From: Polytrichum commune
Taxonomy: Eukaryota > Streptophyta > Polytrichopsida > Polytrichales > Polytrichaceae
DNA: 64,000 nt
Direction: 5' to 3'
Assembly: GCA_950295325.1 (NCBI GenBank)
Contig: OX485809.1
Location: 8,618,001 to 8,682,000 of the forward strand
The translations under genes and the position numbers were made by a program. Positions 1-11,600 of the stretch are shown one piece after another. Below the pieces are notes generated by a model. The model was not told where the DNA came from, ran no database searches, and saw nothing but the letters and a program-made list of their open reading frames with translations. Position 1 is the stretch's first letter, and each line of letters opens with the position of its first letter.

Positions 1-2306
1 AGTTTTGCTAATACTAACCATTAACCATATTTGCAAGAATAATACCACTATGAGAATTCCTTAGATTTGGTTTCCTCAAATTATTACTTACATATGCTAC
101 TCAAAATTGCTTACAAGGATTTCAGATCCTCTCTCACAAGTATTCTTTAACATCTTCGCTACTAAGAGCTAAGAGCCTAATTTCACTACAAAAATCTAAG
201 ACTACTTGAACTAACTCCAACAACTAGCTCAAACTATCGACTCAAATAACTATTACTAACTCCAAAGCCCTTTTCCTTACATATGTAGCAAAACCTTGGA
301 AAACCTAGCCCTAATCGTATCTAGAAGTTACCTTGATTACTAGAAGTTATCCCTCAATCAAAGCAATATTTACCACAATAACTATAATTTATTGGTTAAT
401 ATATCAACTTGTTACCCCTTTAGTGACCAGTAAATTACTAGATAGTAAACCAACAAGTTACCAAAAGGTAAACTAGTAAGTTACTAGATTGGTCAACTAG
501 TAAATTAATAAACTGGTAAACCAATAAGTTATTGTTGGTCATAAAACACTTACTAGGCCACAAAATAACAACTTGTCCAAAACTTACTAATAAAACCAAA
601 TGTACTACTTATTGGAACCCAATAGGACTAGAAATGAGTTCGCACAAGCAAGAACACCTACACTAAATCATATGAACAATGCTTGGAGTGAGATGGTCAT
701 CCTCACCCCTTCTTTTGCCATTTATTGCTCATTTTCAATTTGGCTCTCACAAACAATATGGAATAACTTTCCTCCCATAACATACCAACCTTATAGGCTT
801 ATTACAACCTCATTCTTTCTAGTAATACATTTCTATGACTACGAGCAATCTAATGCTCCACCTTGAACACTCCCACTTTGCGAGTAGTCAAAGACTTTGT
901 GAGCAAGTATCTTCTCCACCCTTAATTGTGTCCTAGTCCGGGTGGGGAGTCCTTCTTCACACACATTAAGCTATCACTTACTCATGCACCTTCATTCCAA
1001 TGGAGTGTGAATGGAGTGGTGTGCAAGACACCCTTTTATTAAATCATGTAAGCATTTACAAATGCTTGGTCCCATTACAATGCCAATGAATTGCCCCACC
1101 TAAATCCCTTAGTTCACAGTTCGACAACCTACCCCTACCCATGCACTAGTGTTTAATAACCTACATTGCAATGAATGTGGCCCTTGGCTCTTTGCTCTAG
1201 AGAACCTTCGGCATGCACTGTGTTGTGGTGTTGGCCACCCTTCCGGCTTTCAGCTGTTAGTGAAGCTAATGATGTAGGTGCTCCCAACTTTGCTCGTCAC
1301 TCTAGCTACATCCCCCACAACACTCGTTGTGCAGCCCTTCCCTGACTCCACCTGGCTTGCGAAACAACAACAAGTTGTTCTCTCCTTGAAGCAATCGCCT
1401 CGGTTCCTTATCCTATCTCCTGCCAAACTTGCCGCCTCTTCTGTCCCCCAGAGTAGGGATTCCGAGCTTGCCTCCCGTGGCTGCACTCCTGCACGATGGT
1501 GCCACTGGCATCCCACAATCCCCTTCCTTGACGCCCCCTTGGCTGTAAAGTGGGACATGCCTTGCATATCTAGATTTAATTGCAAGCACCTCGGTCACAC
1601 CAACCACAACACCTCATGCATAAGTGGCATTGTCACCAGGTCAACTATGAGGAATTTCCACCACCCGGATAGCACAGACAAGACGCCTCCAAGACCCAAA
1701 AAAAACAAACAAAAAACAAACAAAACTCAACAGTAATCGAAAAGATGGAGGGCATTGCATGTTCTCTGATACATGCTTCCTCTATCCTCGGGGAGTTCAC
1801 TAGACATGTGTATATGTATACACGTGCGTGACAAGGGTATTTATTCAAGGGGTATTTAATTATCCATCCTTAATTTTTTGTACCGTATTATTATATAATT
1901 TGCTAATTTCTTGTTTTTTAAATGACCCTATAATTACTTTTAAATTTGATGAAGCTTAAATTTTAAGCTAGGTATGTTCATTATAATTATTTGATTTTGC
2001 TCCAAAGGGTTTAAGAGCATTCAAAGTACTAAGTCACCAAAATCCAAGGCACAACAAGGTTTTACATTAAGAGTGTTCATAAGCAATTTCAAACAACAAA
2101 ATCAGCCCATGTTCTTCAATCAAGTTACACGCACAATTAAACACAACGATACTGAGTGTAAAAAAAAAAACACTCAAAACACCAACAACAAGCGGAGGGC
2201 AACCGACGGTCTGGACTCAAGATTTGGGAGTGAAATGGGACCTACATGCAAGCACGAGTTCAAAAGTTGGACTTGTGTGGTCATTATGAAGATTCGATCT
2301 CCACTC

Positions 2307-2311
<5 letters not shown>
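1..2311. other. AT-rich intergenic DNA, no supported gene
   Basis: No conserved protein was recognised on either strand. A stretch at about 420-560 is a degenerate mixture of short words such as AGTAAATTACTAG and AACTAGTAAGTTACT, so it looks like decayed low-complexity repeat. A 152-codon open frame at 1278-1736 (+) overlaps one of 111 codons on the other strand; neither shows a domain. Confidence 0.5.

Positions 2312-2344
<33 letters not shown>
2312..2344. repeat. (GA)n microsatellite
   Basis: About 16 uninterrupted GA units. It also creates the Arg-Glu and Ser-Leu tails of spurious frames that cross it. Confidence 0.95.
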
Positions 2345-2350
<6 letters not shown>

Positions 2351-4695
2351 TGCACAGGCCACCTGCAAACCCCACCTCTCAGAAAATCAACAGCATCGAA
2401 GAAAAAACTCTCGCCAACACTAAACCGCAAACCCCACCTCTTAGAACGGTGAAAAAAAACTCCCAAAACCTAATCCTACAGCAAAGTTCTCCCCCAATGT
2501 TTCCTAAACCCTAATCCGTCAGCCGCCCTCATCAATCTTTCATCCCATTTTTTCAATTGAATCGACATAGTTTTTCATCCAAAATCTCCCCGCCTCTGAA
2601 CACAAAGGACACCCTATTTTTTAAAAAACCTAGGATCCTTAAATCCTACAGTATATTTTTACAAATATTTTTAAAATATGCATTATTTGTATCAAGCCTA
2701 TATTATTTATAATACAAATTTTATCATACATACTCACCTATATTACTTCTAAGAAAATTCTAAGTTTTTCCTTTTGTGAATATAAATTACCCTATATTTT
2801 CCCGCACGTTGTTTTCTAATATTATCGCAGTGAACTCCCCGAGCCTCTATCGGCCACCATATCAATTCTAGCTCAAGGTAGCATGTGGTGTCATGAGCCT
2901 CGTCTCTCTCGGCCCTTCACTTTACCACCAAGTTCAATAAAACACTTCCTACCCTATACTGTCGAAACCCAAATTGATATTTCTCTAATTTCACCTTAGA
3001 TTTCAAGCCTCTTTTTATCTTCAAATCCTACCCAGAGAGCATGTTGCACAACCTGCAATGATGATTGTCGCTACACTCCTACCTGTAACAGGGAGCTCAA
3101 CCACCAAGCATGATAGCGGAGAAAGAAAACCACTTGGGAACGCACTCTTAGCATTTCTTTGACACCTAAAATCAGAGCATATTTTTTGCCCCCCCAACTC
3201 ACTTTCTTCTCTTCAGATTGTCCATCTCCTCCTTCCTTTAGAGGCTACGGTTCCTGCACTCTTAGGATATTTCTAAGCATTTTTCGCAGACTCTTTGGAA
3301 TCATCTTGCCCATTCAGAGATCCAAAGATTCTAGCAGGTGGTAGGATTTTGATTTTATTTCATTGGTTTATTCATCGGCAAGACCGTGTTGCGACGTCCC
3401 GCCGGGTACCTAGTCCATGTTGTTCCTAGGGCATACTAAACCAAGCATTATCATGGTCTTCCATATGATTTCAGTCCCCGAAACCCATCACCGACCCGAC
3501 ATCAAGATAGAGTTTTCCACAGTTCCCAAGATCACACTAGAATCTGCACGACTCACTTGGCAAACTTTCCCGTGAAATTCTCTGTGAGGAATGATTCAGA
3601 GAGGATGTGCAAGGTTGCAAGGGGGATTGGGGCGTAGGAATCATTTGGATTTTATTTTATTTTATTTTATTTTTTCCCCCACTTCAGGTGGAACCTACCC
3701 TCTCTGATTCCAGTTCTAACCCTCGACCTTACCTACTTGCTCCCAGGTGGATCAACTCCACTTGCTACGGAAAATTTTGATGCCCACTACCGGTGAGAAA
3801 AACTTTGAGAGAGGGCAGCAATTGCCAACCACTACTTGATCGATGCAGTATAAATTCTTCCCCTCCATCTAACTCCCTTCTTGATCCCCTAGACCCGGTT
3901 CCCCTTCCCTTCAATAGATCCCCAACACCTCTAGTTAATTCTAGCATGGTAAAGGACACCAAAAGGAGAAGGAAGGTAAGAGAAAACCACAGTGCTCGCA
4001 GATCGACACTTCTTGGAGAGCATCCCGACAATGCCGGCAGGTGCTCCCAGGAGCAAAGCCTCGCCTCCCTCTGGGCTCATTCTCCCTCTTCTTCGACCGC
4101 AATTCCCTTCTCCGGCTTTGGTTCTAGCCACGACCATAGCAACACCACAGTCTCCACTGATCCCCGCATCAACAAGGTTTCCTTGGCATTTTTCTCTTTG
4201 TCCCTCTTCTTCCCCTTTAACAATCAACCTCTATCCAATCTTCATCTGGTGCCTAATCGTAGGGTGCTCGAGGGCGCCACTGCATGGAAAAATTCTCCAT
4301 CGCGGCAAGGCTTCCGCGTGTTCCCCTAGAGCTCATCTCTTTCTTTTTCTAATGAGCCTCTCTTTCCCTACTCCCTGAGACCCTTCCAAGCTCTTCTTCT
4401 TTTGTCACGCTGCCCGGCATCTTGGGGCTGCCCGGAGGAAAAAAACGGGTTTGACCCTCTTTTCTTGATCTTCCATTGTTTTTTTACTCCGCCTTCCCAC
4501 TTGGCCTATCTTATTGTAGCTTTACTTAGCTTTTGGCTTTTCTCTTATTGTTTGGGTGATTCTTACCTCCTTTATTTGCTTTTGATTTCCAAGATACTTT
4601 ATTTTAGGATTAATTAACATGTGAATACAACTTTTTGGGCTCACAGACTTGTAATACTATTGAGTTTCTTAGTTCCTCAACCCTATATAGTGAGG
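2345..4695. other. Intergenic, no recognised gene
   Basis: C/T-rich DNA with a TTTTA microsatellite at about 3646-3672. A 178-codon frame at 3793-4329 (+), rich in Ser and Pro, lies over overlapping frames on the other strand and has no domain I recognise. It could be a lineage-specific exon but I do not claim it. Confidence 0.4.
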
Positions 4696-4699
4696 ATTG

Positions 4700-5343
4700 A
4701 ACATTGCCCATAAGTTTCCACATATTATACTAAATTGCTTCACTCAAACTCAAATGAGCTTCCAATATTCCTACATTGGCCCATTTCTCACCATGTTGAG
4801 GTAAAACACAGTTCTTCCACCATTTTCCAAGTGGTCGCCAGTTCCTCATGGATATTGCCGTTCTGCACTGAATTCTTCAACAATAATATCGTTGTTTGCC
4901 GGTTCTTCATGTGCGTCTTTAATTGCAACTCCATTACCTCCCATTTCCTTGATGCTATTCACGAATTGTCCACCGCCATCGAACAATGGCAATTTGGACG
5001 ATTCGTCCACCACTACCACCGTAGGGCCTTCATTTCTTCCACTTGCATGCACCTCCAAGTTCTTTCTAATGCTCCCACTATCTTCCATAGACACAAAAAA
5101 AATTATTTTTATTTTTATTTTTTATTTTTTAAAAACGATTTTCTTTGTTTCCAAATACATCAGCCTATACGCTTTAATACCTTTGCAATATCCAAGAAAC
5201 ATGTATTTGATTCTTTTCACATTGAGCTTGCCTCTCTTCTTGTCTGAAACTATCATATATGTAATACTTCTGAATACATACATATATGCAACATGTATGC
5301 GACAACGGTTTGATTTGCACACTCTGCTAGTCCAATGTCTCAA
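4700..5343 (-). pseudogene. Ty1/copia fragment: integrase C-terminus and linker
   Basis: Read on the minus strand, 5343-5122 encodes a copia integrase C-terminal motif (KRGKLNVKRIKYMFLGY, then KAYRLMYLETKKI). After a frame break in an A/T run near 5100 it continues at 5094-4846 as the acidic linker that precedes reverse transcriptase (SSKLPLFDGG and HEEPANNDIIVEEF). It ends in stops before any RT motif. It may belong with the copia gag-protease-integrase fragments at 8.6-10.1 kb, same strand, with later insertions between. Confidence 0.6.
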
Positions 5344-5356
5344 GGTGTATTCTTAA

Positions 5357-5640
5357 GGGCACTTCACATATAAGGCTGAAGGCCCTTGACCATGGCAATG
5401 TAAGAGCTCTCATTGGTCAAAAAGCAGGAGACCGTCCAAGTTCACTTCAAACTAGAAGGTGAAGGCCTAAAGGCCCAAAGAAAAGTTAGTGGATGAAAAG
5501 TCTACATGGAGTCCTACACGGTAGGCTGTGGATAAGGGTGCATGGTCTACTAGAATTTGCGTCAGGCCCACCTCCAAGAGGTAGGTCTGACGCAAATTTC
5601 GGCAAACCATGATAATGAAACAACTGTCACTGGCTGACAT
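5357..5640. mobile_element. Tourist-like MITE, one clear terminus
   Basis: The left end TAA|GGGCACTTCACATATAAG matches the terminal sequence of the other MITEs here (GGGCCACTTCACA). The interior, with CCACCTCCAAGAGGTAGG and its nearby inverted form, recurs in reverse orientation at 12919-13209 and in modified form at 18218-18696. The right end is not visible. Confidence 0.45.
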
Positions 5641-6334
5641 GAATATTTTAATATTTTTTTCCAACACTAAATTTTTGAGGGCAAACTAGTGAATAAAAGG
5701 CAGATGGCCGTTTCTTGCAAATGCCCAGAAGTTGAAGTTCTTAGAATTTGTTGGATGTAGAGAAAACTTTTTATTGAATTTTTTTTGACAATTTTTTTGT
5801 CTTCAATGACATGATTCTTGCAAGATGAGAGTGGTTTCGAAACCCAACAATGGAGCCCGAATTCTCCTTGGATGTCGTGGAGTCAACCATAATTTGGATT
5901 GCACAAATTTTCATTAGGAAGTAGAAATTTCAATCATTTTTAATTGTTCAATAATGAAGATATAGAAGTGATTAGAATTCAAATGCCGCAAAATGTGGAA
6001 GGCAATAGAGATATGAGCATGAGAGGAGAGGTGGAAGATACTACTAGGAAAGAGGATAATATTGGCAAGAAGGAGAGAGGTGGGACAGTAGCTTCAAAAT
6101 CAAAAGGAGGACCAAAAAAAAAAGGTAAATGAAGTGGAGTTGGCAGATTCGGAAGGTGAAGAAGGGGCCTTTATTAAATGACAAGATTATGAAATTATAC
6201 TTTCATAGCCAAATGGAAGAAAAATTTGCAAAATTTGCAAAAAAAAGAAAAAAGAAAAAAAAGTATGAATTCGTGCATTAGAAATATTGATATTTTTTTT
6301 GAATAAATGCAGAAATTCATATTTAGATTGGGCC
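5641..6334. other. Intergenic, nothing recognised
   Basis: AT-rich DNA with A-runs. A 62-codon Lys/Glu-rich frame at 5944-6132 ends in a poly-Lys A-run and has no domain. Confidence 0.4.
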
Positions 6335-6500
6335 AATTAGACCTTTTTAAAGGCCATGGCTTTTGCTTCTTGCCCTCGGTCCCCCATCCCCCTTTCCCCC
6401 ATTGAAGACTTAGGCATTTCGCCAGTATCGGGAATCAATCCCGAGACCTTTTCGTTATAAGAGAGCTTAGAGGCTCACAAAGACCACAAGGACCCTCCCT
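6335..6500 (-). repeat. tRNA-derived SINE-like segment or tRNA pseudogene
   Basis: On the minus strand, near 6475-6415, the reading CTTATAACGAAAAGGTCTCG then GGATTGATTCCCGA resembles the anticodon and T arms of a tRNA with a UAU (isoleucine) anticodon, including a degenerate B box. The D-arm half is degraded and no acceptor stem closes, so this is not a working tRNA. A SINE is the likeliest reading, but no tail or target duplication was established. Confidence 0.4.
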
Positions 6501-6633
6501 TCAAGTTGATAGACTTTCTAAGATATAGTATTTGATCATATTGTATTATTTGTGTGTAAACATGAATGAAAATTTGGATCAAATTACATGCTCCTATGAC
6601 ATCCAGTTTGTGCAATTTTGGCAGAATTTGGCT

Positions 6634-7393
6634 GGGGCCATTCACGATCAGGGTACTACTTTCGGGACACAGGACTTAAGGACTTTGTCGCATTGATCTT
6701 GGTTTTTATCATGATTTACTAATATTTGATCAATAAATTTTACATAAACAAGTAGATAGTTCATAAGCTTTATCAAGAAAGATTTTTATTATTATTTAAT
6801 AATCACCCTAAACCCTAAACCCTAAACCCTAGGCCACATCAGTGGCATTTTTTTGCTATTTAGGTGTGCATTGGTGGTCAATTATTTCCTGTTATGTATC
6901 TTGGTACCTTGGTAAAAGTGTCATGTGCCCATTCATATAAATTTTTTTGTCCAATTCTAATACTAGACGTTCCTTTTACGTGTGGCCGTGAGTATATGTA
7001 TATTTGGACATGTTTGGTGCCACATGTAAAGTTGGGCAATTGCTATTCAATACATATTTGGCTCTATTGGTACACACTTGAACGATGATTGTGAGGAAAC
7101 AATTTGGGATCATTTCGATTGATTCTTGTTGTCCTTTTCATTCCTTGATCCTAAGGTGAACAATGAAGACAGCGGTCCTGAATGTCCTTTAAGGAATCAA
7201 AAGGATATCTTAGATGACCCTATTCCTTCTAAATTAACTTTGTCAATGTACTCGATATGGAGTATGAAATGCAGGTATGATCCAAAATATGCTTCACAAT
7301 ACAAATGTAAGCATACCAAGCATGTGAAGTTATCCAAAAAAATCCGTTTTCCGTTAGACGGCCAAAAGTAGTACCCTGATTGTGAATGGCCCC
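6634..7393. mobile_element. Non-autonomous TIR element, copy 1 (4-bp TSD)
   Basis: Ends are inverted: GGGGCCATTCACGATCAGGG on the left and its near complement on the right, each running on into GTACTACTTT(T/C)GG. GGCT flanks both sides (6630-6633 and 7394-7397). A copy at 38023-38768 has the same ends and is flanked by AGCA on both sides. The shared 4-bp duplication length excludes TA- and TTAA-target families; Sola elements have 4-bp duplications, but the assignment is open. No transposase is encoded; an 81-codon frame at 7126-7371 shows nothing. Confidence 0.8.
6806..6832. repeat. Plant telomere-like CCCTAAA array
   Basis: Just over three CCCTAAA units inside the TIR element. The second copy of the element has a shorter version near 38196, so the array belongs to the element, not to a telomere. 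Confidence 0.85.
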
Positions 7394-7779
7394 GGCTGGT
7401 ATGTAAAAAAAATTCAAGGTTCCGCTGATGGAATATGAAAACGATAAATGTTCAAATAAAATTTCAGGACATGATAGAAGAAAGTGTCGAAATTATGAAC
7501 AGATGGTAATGTGGAATGGATAGCGTGCAAGTGTAGTCAATCAGATATTACCAAGTACTCAAGAGGATGATGACCATCGTAATATGCAGACCACACAACA
7601 AAATTTACCTGCAAGCATCACAAAGAACAAAAAAAAAAAAAAAATCAAGACAAAATGGAAGGATTTCTAGAACAGATAGTTAATAATTTTTCTAGTTTGT
7701 TTTTATTTTATTTTAAACAACAACATATTTATTGAAAAATATGAATGCTCATATGATAGCCTTAGTATAAAAATTATAG
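7394..7779. other. Intergenic, nothing recognised
   Basis: AT-rich DNA with an A-run at about 7627-7643; no coding signal. Confidence 0.4.
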
Positions 7780-8353
7780 CTATTCACTCATATCAGAATC
7801 AATATTCATATTCTGGAATTGTAGGTTAGAATATTTTTGAATCTTTATCTGCCACAAATATTTGACTATTGCTATATGCATTTTTGTAGCTTCCAGCATT
7901 AAATCTTCATCTTTTTTATTTACTTTTATCAAGAAATTTTCAATATCTTTGTCAACCCTATAGTACACAAAGTATTTCCAATCCCAAGCCTTTGTAATGA
8001 TATTGAAATTGTCTCTCTCATACGTGTATTCTTTCTCTGCAAATACGGACCTAACCTCTTACAAAGAAACTTAAATGTGTTATGACATACACGAGTTTTT
8101 GTTTGAACATTTTTTCTGTGAAAGAACCCAATAGTAACCTATCGGTGAATCCTACATTTCTCTTAAATGCCCACATACTACGATCGTTTATTTTTATACC
8201 CCCAAAACAAATGCTCAAAATCATGGCATTTTCCCATTCTCCATTGAGTGCCAATGCTTGCATATCAAGCACATGTTGCACAATCATATGCAAACACCAA
8301 TATAAAGCCAATGCAACAAGAATCCTCCCTCTTCTTTTAATATGATCCATCAT
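7780..8353 (-). pseudogene. PIF/Harbinger-like transposase remnant (N-terminal part)
   Basis: The minus-strand reading 8353-8051 contains CFGGIKINDRSMWAFKRN followed by LLLGSFTEKMFKQK. This resembles the region ahead of the nuclease domain in plant PIF/Harbinger (HARBI1-type) transposases as I remember them. After a stop it continues in other frames to 7780 (FVYYRVDKDIENFLIKVNKK) with no catalytic DDE segment. It is a truncated relic. Its interest is that nearby Tourist-like MITEs are the kind of element such a transposase moves. The family call rests on one motif region. Confidence 0.4.
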
Positions 8354-8485
8354 GCTCTCTTTTCTTTCCTCACCGATGTAAAACTCAAAAAGAAAATGAA
8401 AAAAGAGAGAATGAAGATATGTAGCTAGTGAGGTAGGGTTACCCCTTTTTTCCCACTAATAAAATATGCAACGGTCCCTCAATAT

Positions 8486-8630
8486 GGTCCATTTTCACTT
8501 CACACTATGTTTGAGGACCCGTCCCTACACACAATGGGTAGCCCAACACCCATGGTACGGCCTTTGGATGATAGTCAAAGGCCCTCACCATTCCATGATC
8601 ATGGCTCTTGGTTCATATGTGAAGTGGCCC
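8486..8630. mobile_element. Short Tourist-like MITE in the copia integrase
   Basis: The right end ATGTGAAGTGGCCC|TTA is the inverse of the MITE terminus GGGCCACTTCACAT. The left end is probably the TTTTCACTTCACACT segment near 8492. The copia integrase reading frame stops matching exactly at 8634, so the insertion cut it. Confidence 0.5.
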
Positions 8631-8633
8631 TTA

Positions 8634-9200
8634 ATGCCGTGTTCCATCAAAGAATCTTTAAATTCTTTTGAAATGGAGTCCCTTCCACTCGTCCACCAAA
8701 ATGCCTTGATTTCAAGTTCCGATTGTATTTCTACAAATGCTTGGAACTCCTTGAACCTTTCAAACCACTCTCCTTTGGATATTATCATATAACCCACATC
8801 TTCTTCGAAAAATTATCAACAAAAGTAACAAATTATTTTGTCCTTCTCATAGACATGTTCTTCATGGGGCCATAAACATCTGAATGCATAATTTTCAATG
8901 CTTTTGTTTTTTGCACCTCTATATTGTTGCCCAACTTGACTACATATTGCTCACCCTCCGTGCATGCTTCAAAACCAATATAGAGGTGGCACGAGAGGTT
9001 TTACCTAGATTCATGCCCCTCACTATTCTTTGGAGTGCATAAATGTTCCTTGCGTCCAAATGTCCGAATTGGCGGTACCAAAGCTTCCCCGGACTGCCTC
9101 CCGCATGTGAACGCACGAAGTTGGCCAGATCCACTCTGCATATCTCTGTGAAGGTCATTTGGTATAAATATCCTTCACGTCGAGTTGTTGCAACCACGTC
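8634..9200 (-). pseudogene. Ty1/copia integrase region (GAG-pre-integrase and core start)
   Basis: Minus-strand frame 9197-8940 carries the GAG-pre-integrase signature LWYRQFGHLDARNIYAL. Frame 8797-8634 carries the integrase-core segment FKEFQAFVEIQSELEIKAFW and SKEFKDSLMEHGIKGH. Frames are separated by stops, and the conserved acidic residue region is altered (WWTSGRD where copia usually has SDNGGE). It follows the gag-protease fragment directly and ends at the MITE at 8486-8630. Confidence 0.7.
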
Positions 9201-9239
9201 ATCGTTGACACCTCCTACAATGCATTCGTTTATGTGAAA

Positions 9240-10100
9240 TTACACCTTCAACCCGTTAGACAAAAGTTTGCTTACTGAGAGCAAGTTGGCTTGCAACTTG
9301 AACACATGAAGAACATGGAGAAATTTGTATATTTTGTCTCTCATTTCAACTCCGACAACAATGGACTCTATTCCAATCGCTTTGGCAATGCTATCATCAC
9401 CCAAATGCATATTGCGTGAAGAAATTACCTCGTAGGTGTCGATCGCCGCCCTATGCAAAGTCATGTGTTTTGTAGCTCCTGAATCCATGATCCATTTGCA
9501 AACACTCATTGAATTTGCTCTGTGTTGCATTGCAAATGTGAATTCGTCCTCATTCTTTGTATTTTTGGCATTTTCCTTCTTGTTTCTCGTTTTATAGCAA
9601 AACCGTGCAATGTGGCCCAGTTTGCTACAATAAAAACACGTCCTTACGCCTTGCTGCCAAGGTAGATTGCATGCTTTGCTTTGATGCAACACCATGACCT
9701 TGTCTTCGCCTTGGCTCTTTCTTTTTGTACTTTGACACATTGTGTATTAAACATGTCGTCACATACTTCATAGTCAAATCTTTCATCAGCATCGTCTCCA
9801 AGGCGGTGATCAAGTACTCATACGACGTCGGCAAGCTCTCAAGCAAAATCATGATGATGTCTTCTTCCCGTACAATATTTCCAAACATGCAAGTTGATCT
9901 GCAAGTGCTTTGACCTTGTTGATGTGGTCTAATAAGTTGTTGTCTTCTTGCATATTGCACGTGAAGAACTTACGGCGAACGAAGACGATTTTGGACAAAC
10001 TCTTCATCTTGTGAATATTGCAAAGGGTCTTTCACACCTCTACGGGTCCTTTGTAGTTTTTGATGTGCACAAGTTGGTGTCCGTTAAATGAAGGCCGATG
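9240..10100 (-). pseudogene. Ty1/copia gag and protease remnant
   Basis: From about 10090 the minus strand reads gag (EEDIIMILLESLPTSYEYL and MKYVTTCLIHNVSKYKKKEP). A frame shift then leads to a CCHC zinc knuckle (CFYCSKLGHIARFCY) and an aspartic protease (WIMDSGATKHMT, later HVFKLQANLLSVSKL), in order. Gag and protease lie in different frames near 9700, so the element cannot make a polyprotein. The fragment ends at 9240 and continues as the integrase fragment. Confidence 0.8.
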
Positions 10101-10379
10101 ATAGACTTGGCCTTCTTAACGCATCATTGGTAATCCTTCAAGACTTTGGGATTTGCGTTGGAAGATGGAGCCTTCTTGGATCCGTTTATAATGTCCCAAA
10201 GGTCCATAAAAGCCAAAACCATCTCCACTTTGAACCTCTAAAGGTTAAATTTTTGTCTATGAAACTTGTCCATGACTCTAGTCCCTTCGCTTTCAAACTA
10301 TACCATCTTCCGCTCGAAGAATGTATTTGTATGTTCAAAACTTTCAAATCAAATCTTCTTCACCTTAAGGAAAACTTAA

Positions 10380-11125
10380 GATACTCATTCATTCAAATAA
10401 AATCTACTTCACCTCAAATATACCTTACACTCTCAAATACCTCAAGTTAGAGCTTCTCCACATTAAGAGTAGTCTTAAGACACTTAAATCACTCAAACAA
10501 TATTTCTTCATTTCAACCGTATCTTACACTCTCAAATACACCAAGTCAAATCCTCTATACCTCAAGAGTAGTCTTAAAATACTCAAATGATCCAAAACAC
10601 TCAAGTATGCTCCTCTTGAGTTCAAATGTCTAGCTTATCCCTCACATGTCCTTTCCATCACTTAATCCCTCAAAACACTCAAGTATGCTCCTTTTGAGTT
10701 CAAATGACTAGCCTATCTCTTAGGTAAGCGTTTCAACACTCAAATGACATAAATCAAATCAATTCAAGCTCCAAATACGTTCAATGCCCTCAAAAAAACC
10801 CTTAAACCCTCACATCATATTCAAATACACCCCCTTGCTCTCTAAATGTATCATTGCAAGTCAATGCATTTGAATAACACCCTTTCAATCTCCAATGAAC
10901 CATTTTGCCTTCAAACTTTGTACTTCCACTCCAATCCACTCAAATAAGGTCCGTTTCCAAAAAATGCTCTTGATCTTAAATCACATTCAATGCATTCACA
11001 TAAGTTTTTCTACACTCAAGGCACTCAAACAACACTTCAATTTAAAACACCTCGAGTGGTTTCAAACAAGCCTTACAATACTCAAGTCTCACAAGTAAGC
11101 CTTAAACCACTGAAAAAAATCAAGT
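10380..11125. repeat. Degenerate CTCAAG/CACTCAAA-rich repeat field
   Basis: Words such as ACACTCAAGTATGCTCC and TTTGAGTTCAAATG recur at irregular spacing (for example 10607-10640 and 10676-10708). The open frames here are repeat artefacts. It grades into the regular 70-bp array that follows. Confidence 0.6.
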
Positions 11126-11129
11126 CATA

Positions 11130-11600
11130 TGTTTTTAAAGTATAAACATCTCCAAACCTCTCAAATAAACTCCTCAACATTTAAGCTTATACTCTTGGAG
11201 TCTAAACACCTCCAAACCTTTGAACACTCAAGTCTCTCAAGCTATGTGCTCTTAGGGTCTAAATACCTCCAAACCTCTCAAATAAACCTCTCAACACTCA
11301 AGTCTCTCAAGTTATGTGCTCTTAGGGTCTAAACACCTCCAAACCTCTCAAATAAAGTTCTCAGCACTCAAGTCTCTCAAGCTAGATGCTCTTGGAGTCT
11401 ATACACCTCCAAACCTCTCAAATAAAATTCTCAACACTCAAGTCTCTTAAGCTAGATGCTCTTGGAGTCTAAATACCTCCAAACCTCTCAAATAAGCCCT
11501 TAAACGCTTAAAACACTCAAGTCAAATGCTTTTGAAGTCTAAACACCTCCAAACCTTTCAAATAAATCTCTCAACACTCAAGACACTCAAGTCACATGCA
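11130..11600. repeat. 70-bp tandem repeat, about 6-7 copies
   Basis: AGTCTCTCAAGCTATGTGCT at 11231 recurs as close variants at 11301, 11371 and 11441, giving a 70-bp period; looser copies precede and follow. Each unit also contains AACACCTCCAAACCTCTCAA. Because 70 is not a multiple of three, reading frames rotate between copies, which argues against coding use. Confidence 0.85.

Noticed and set aside
3793-4329. 178-codon Ser/Pro-rich frame as a gene
   Set aside because: No domain, no splice or promoter support and competing frames on the other strand.
6806-6832. Telomere or interstitial telomeric site
   Set aside because: The CCCTAAA array recurs inside the second copy of the TIR element, so it is part of the element.
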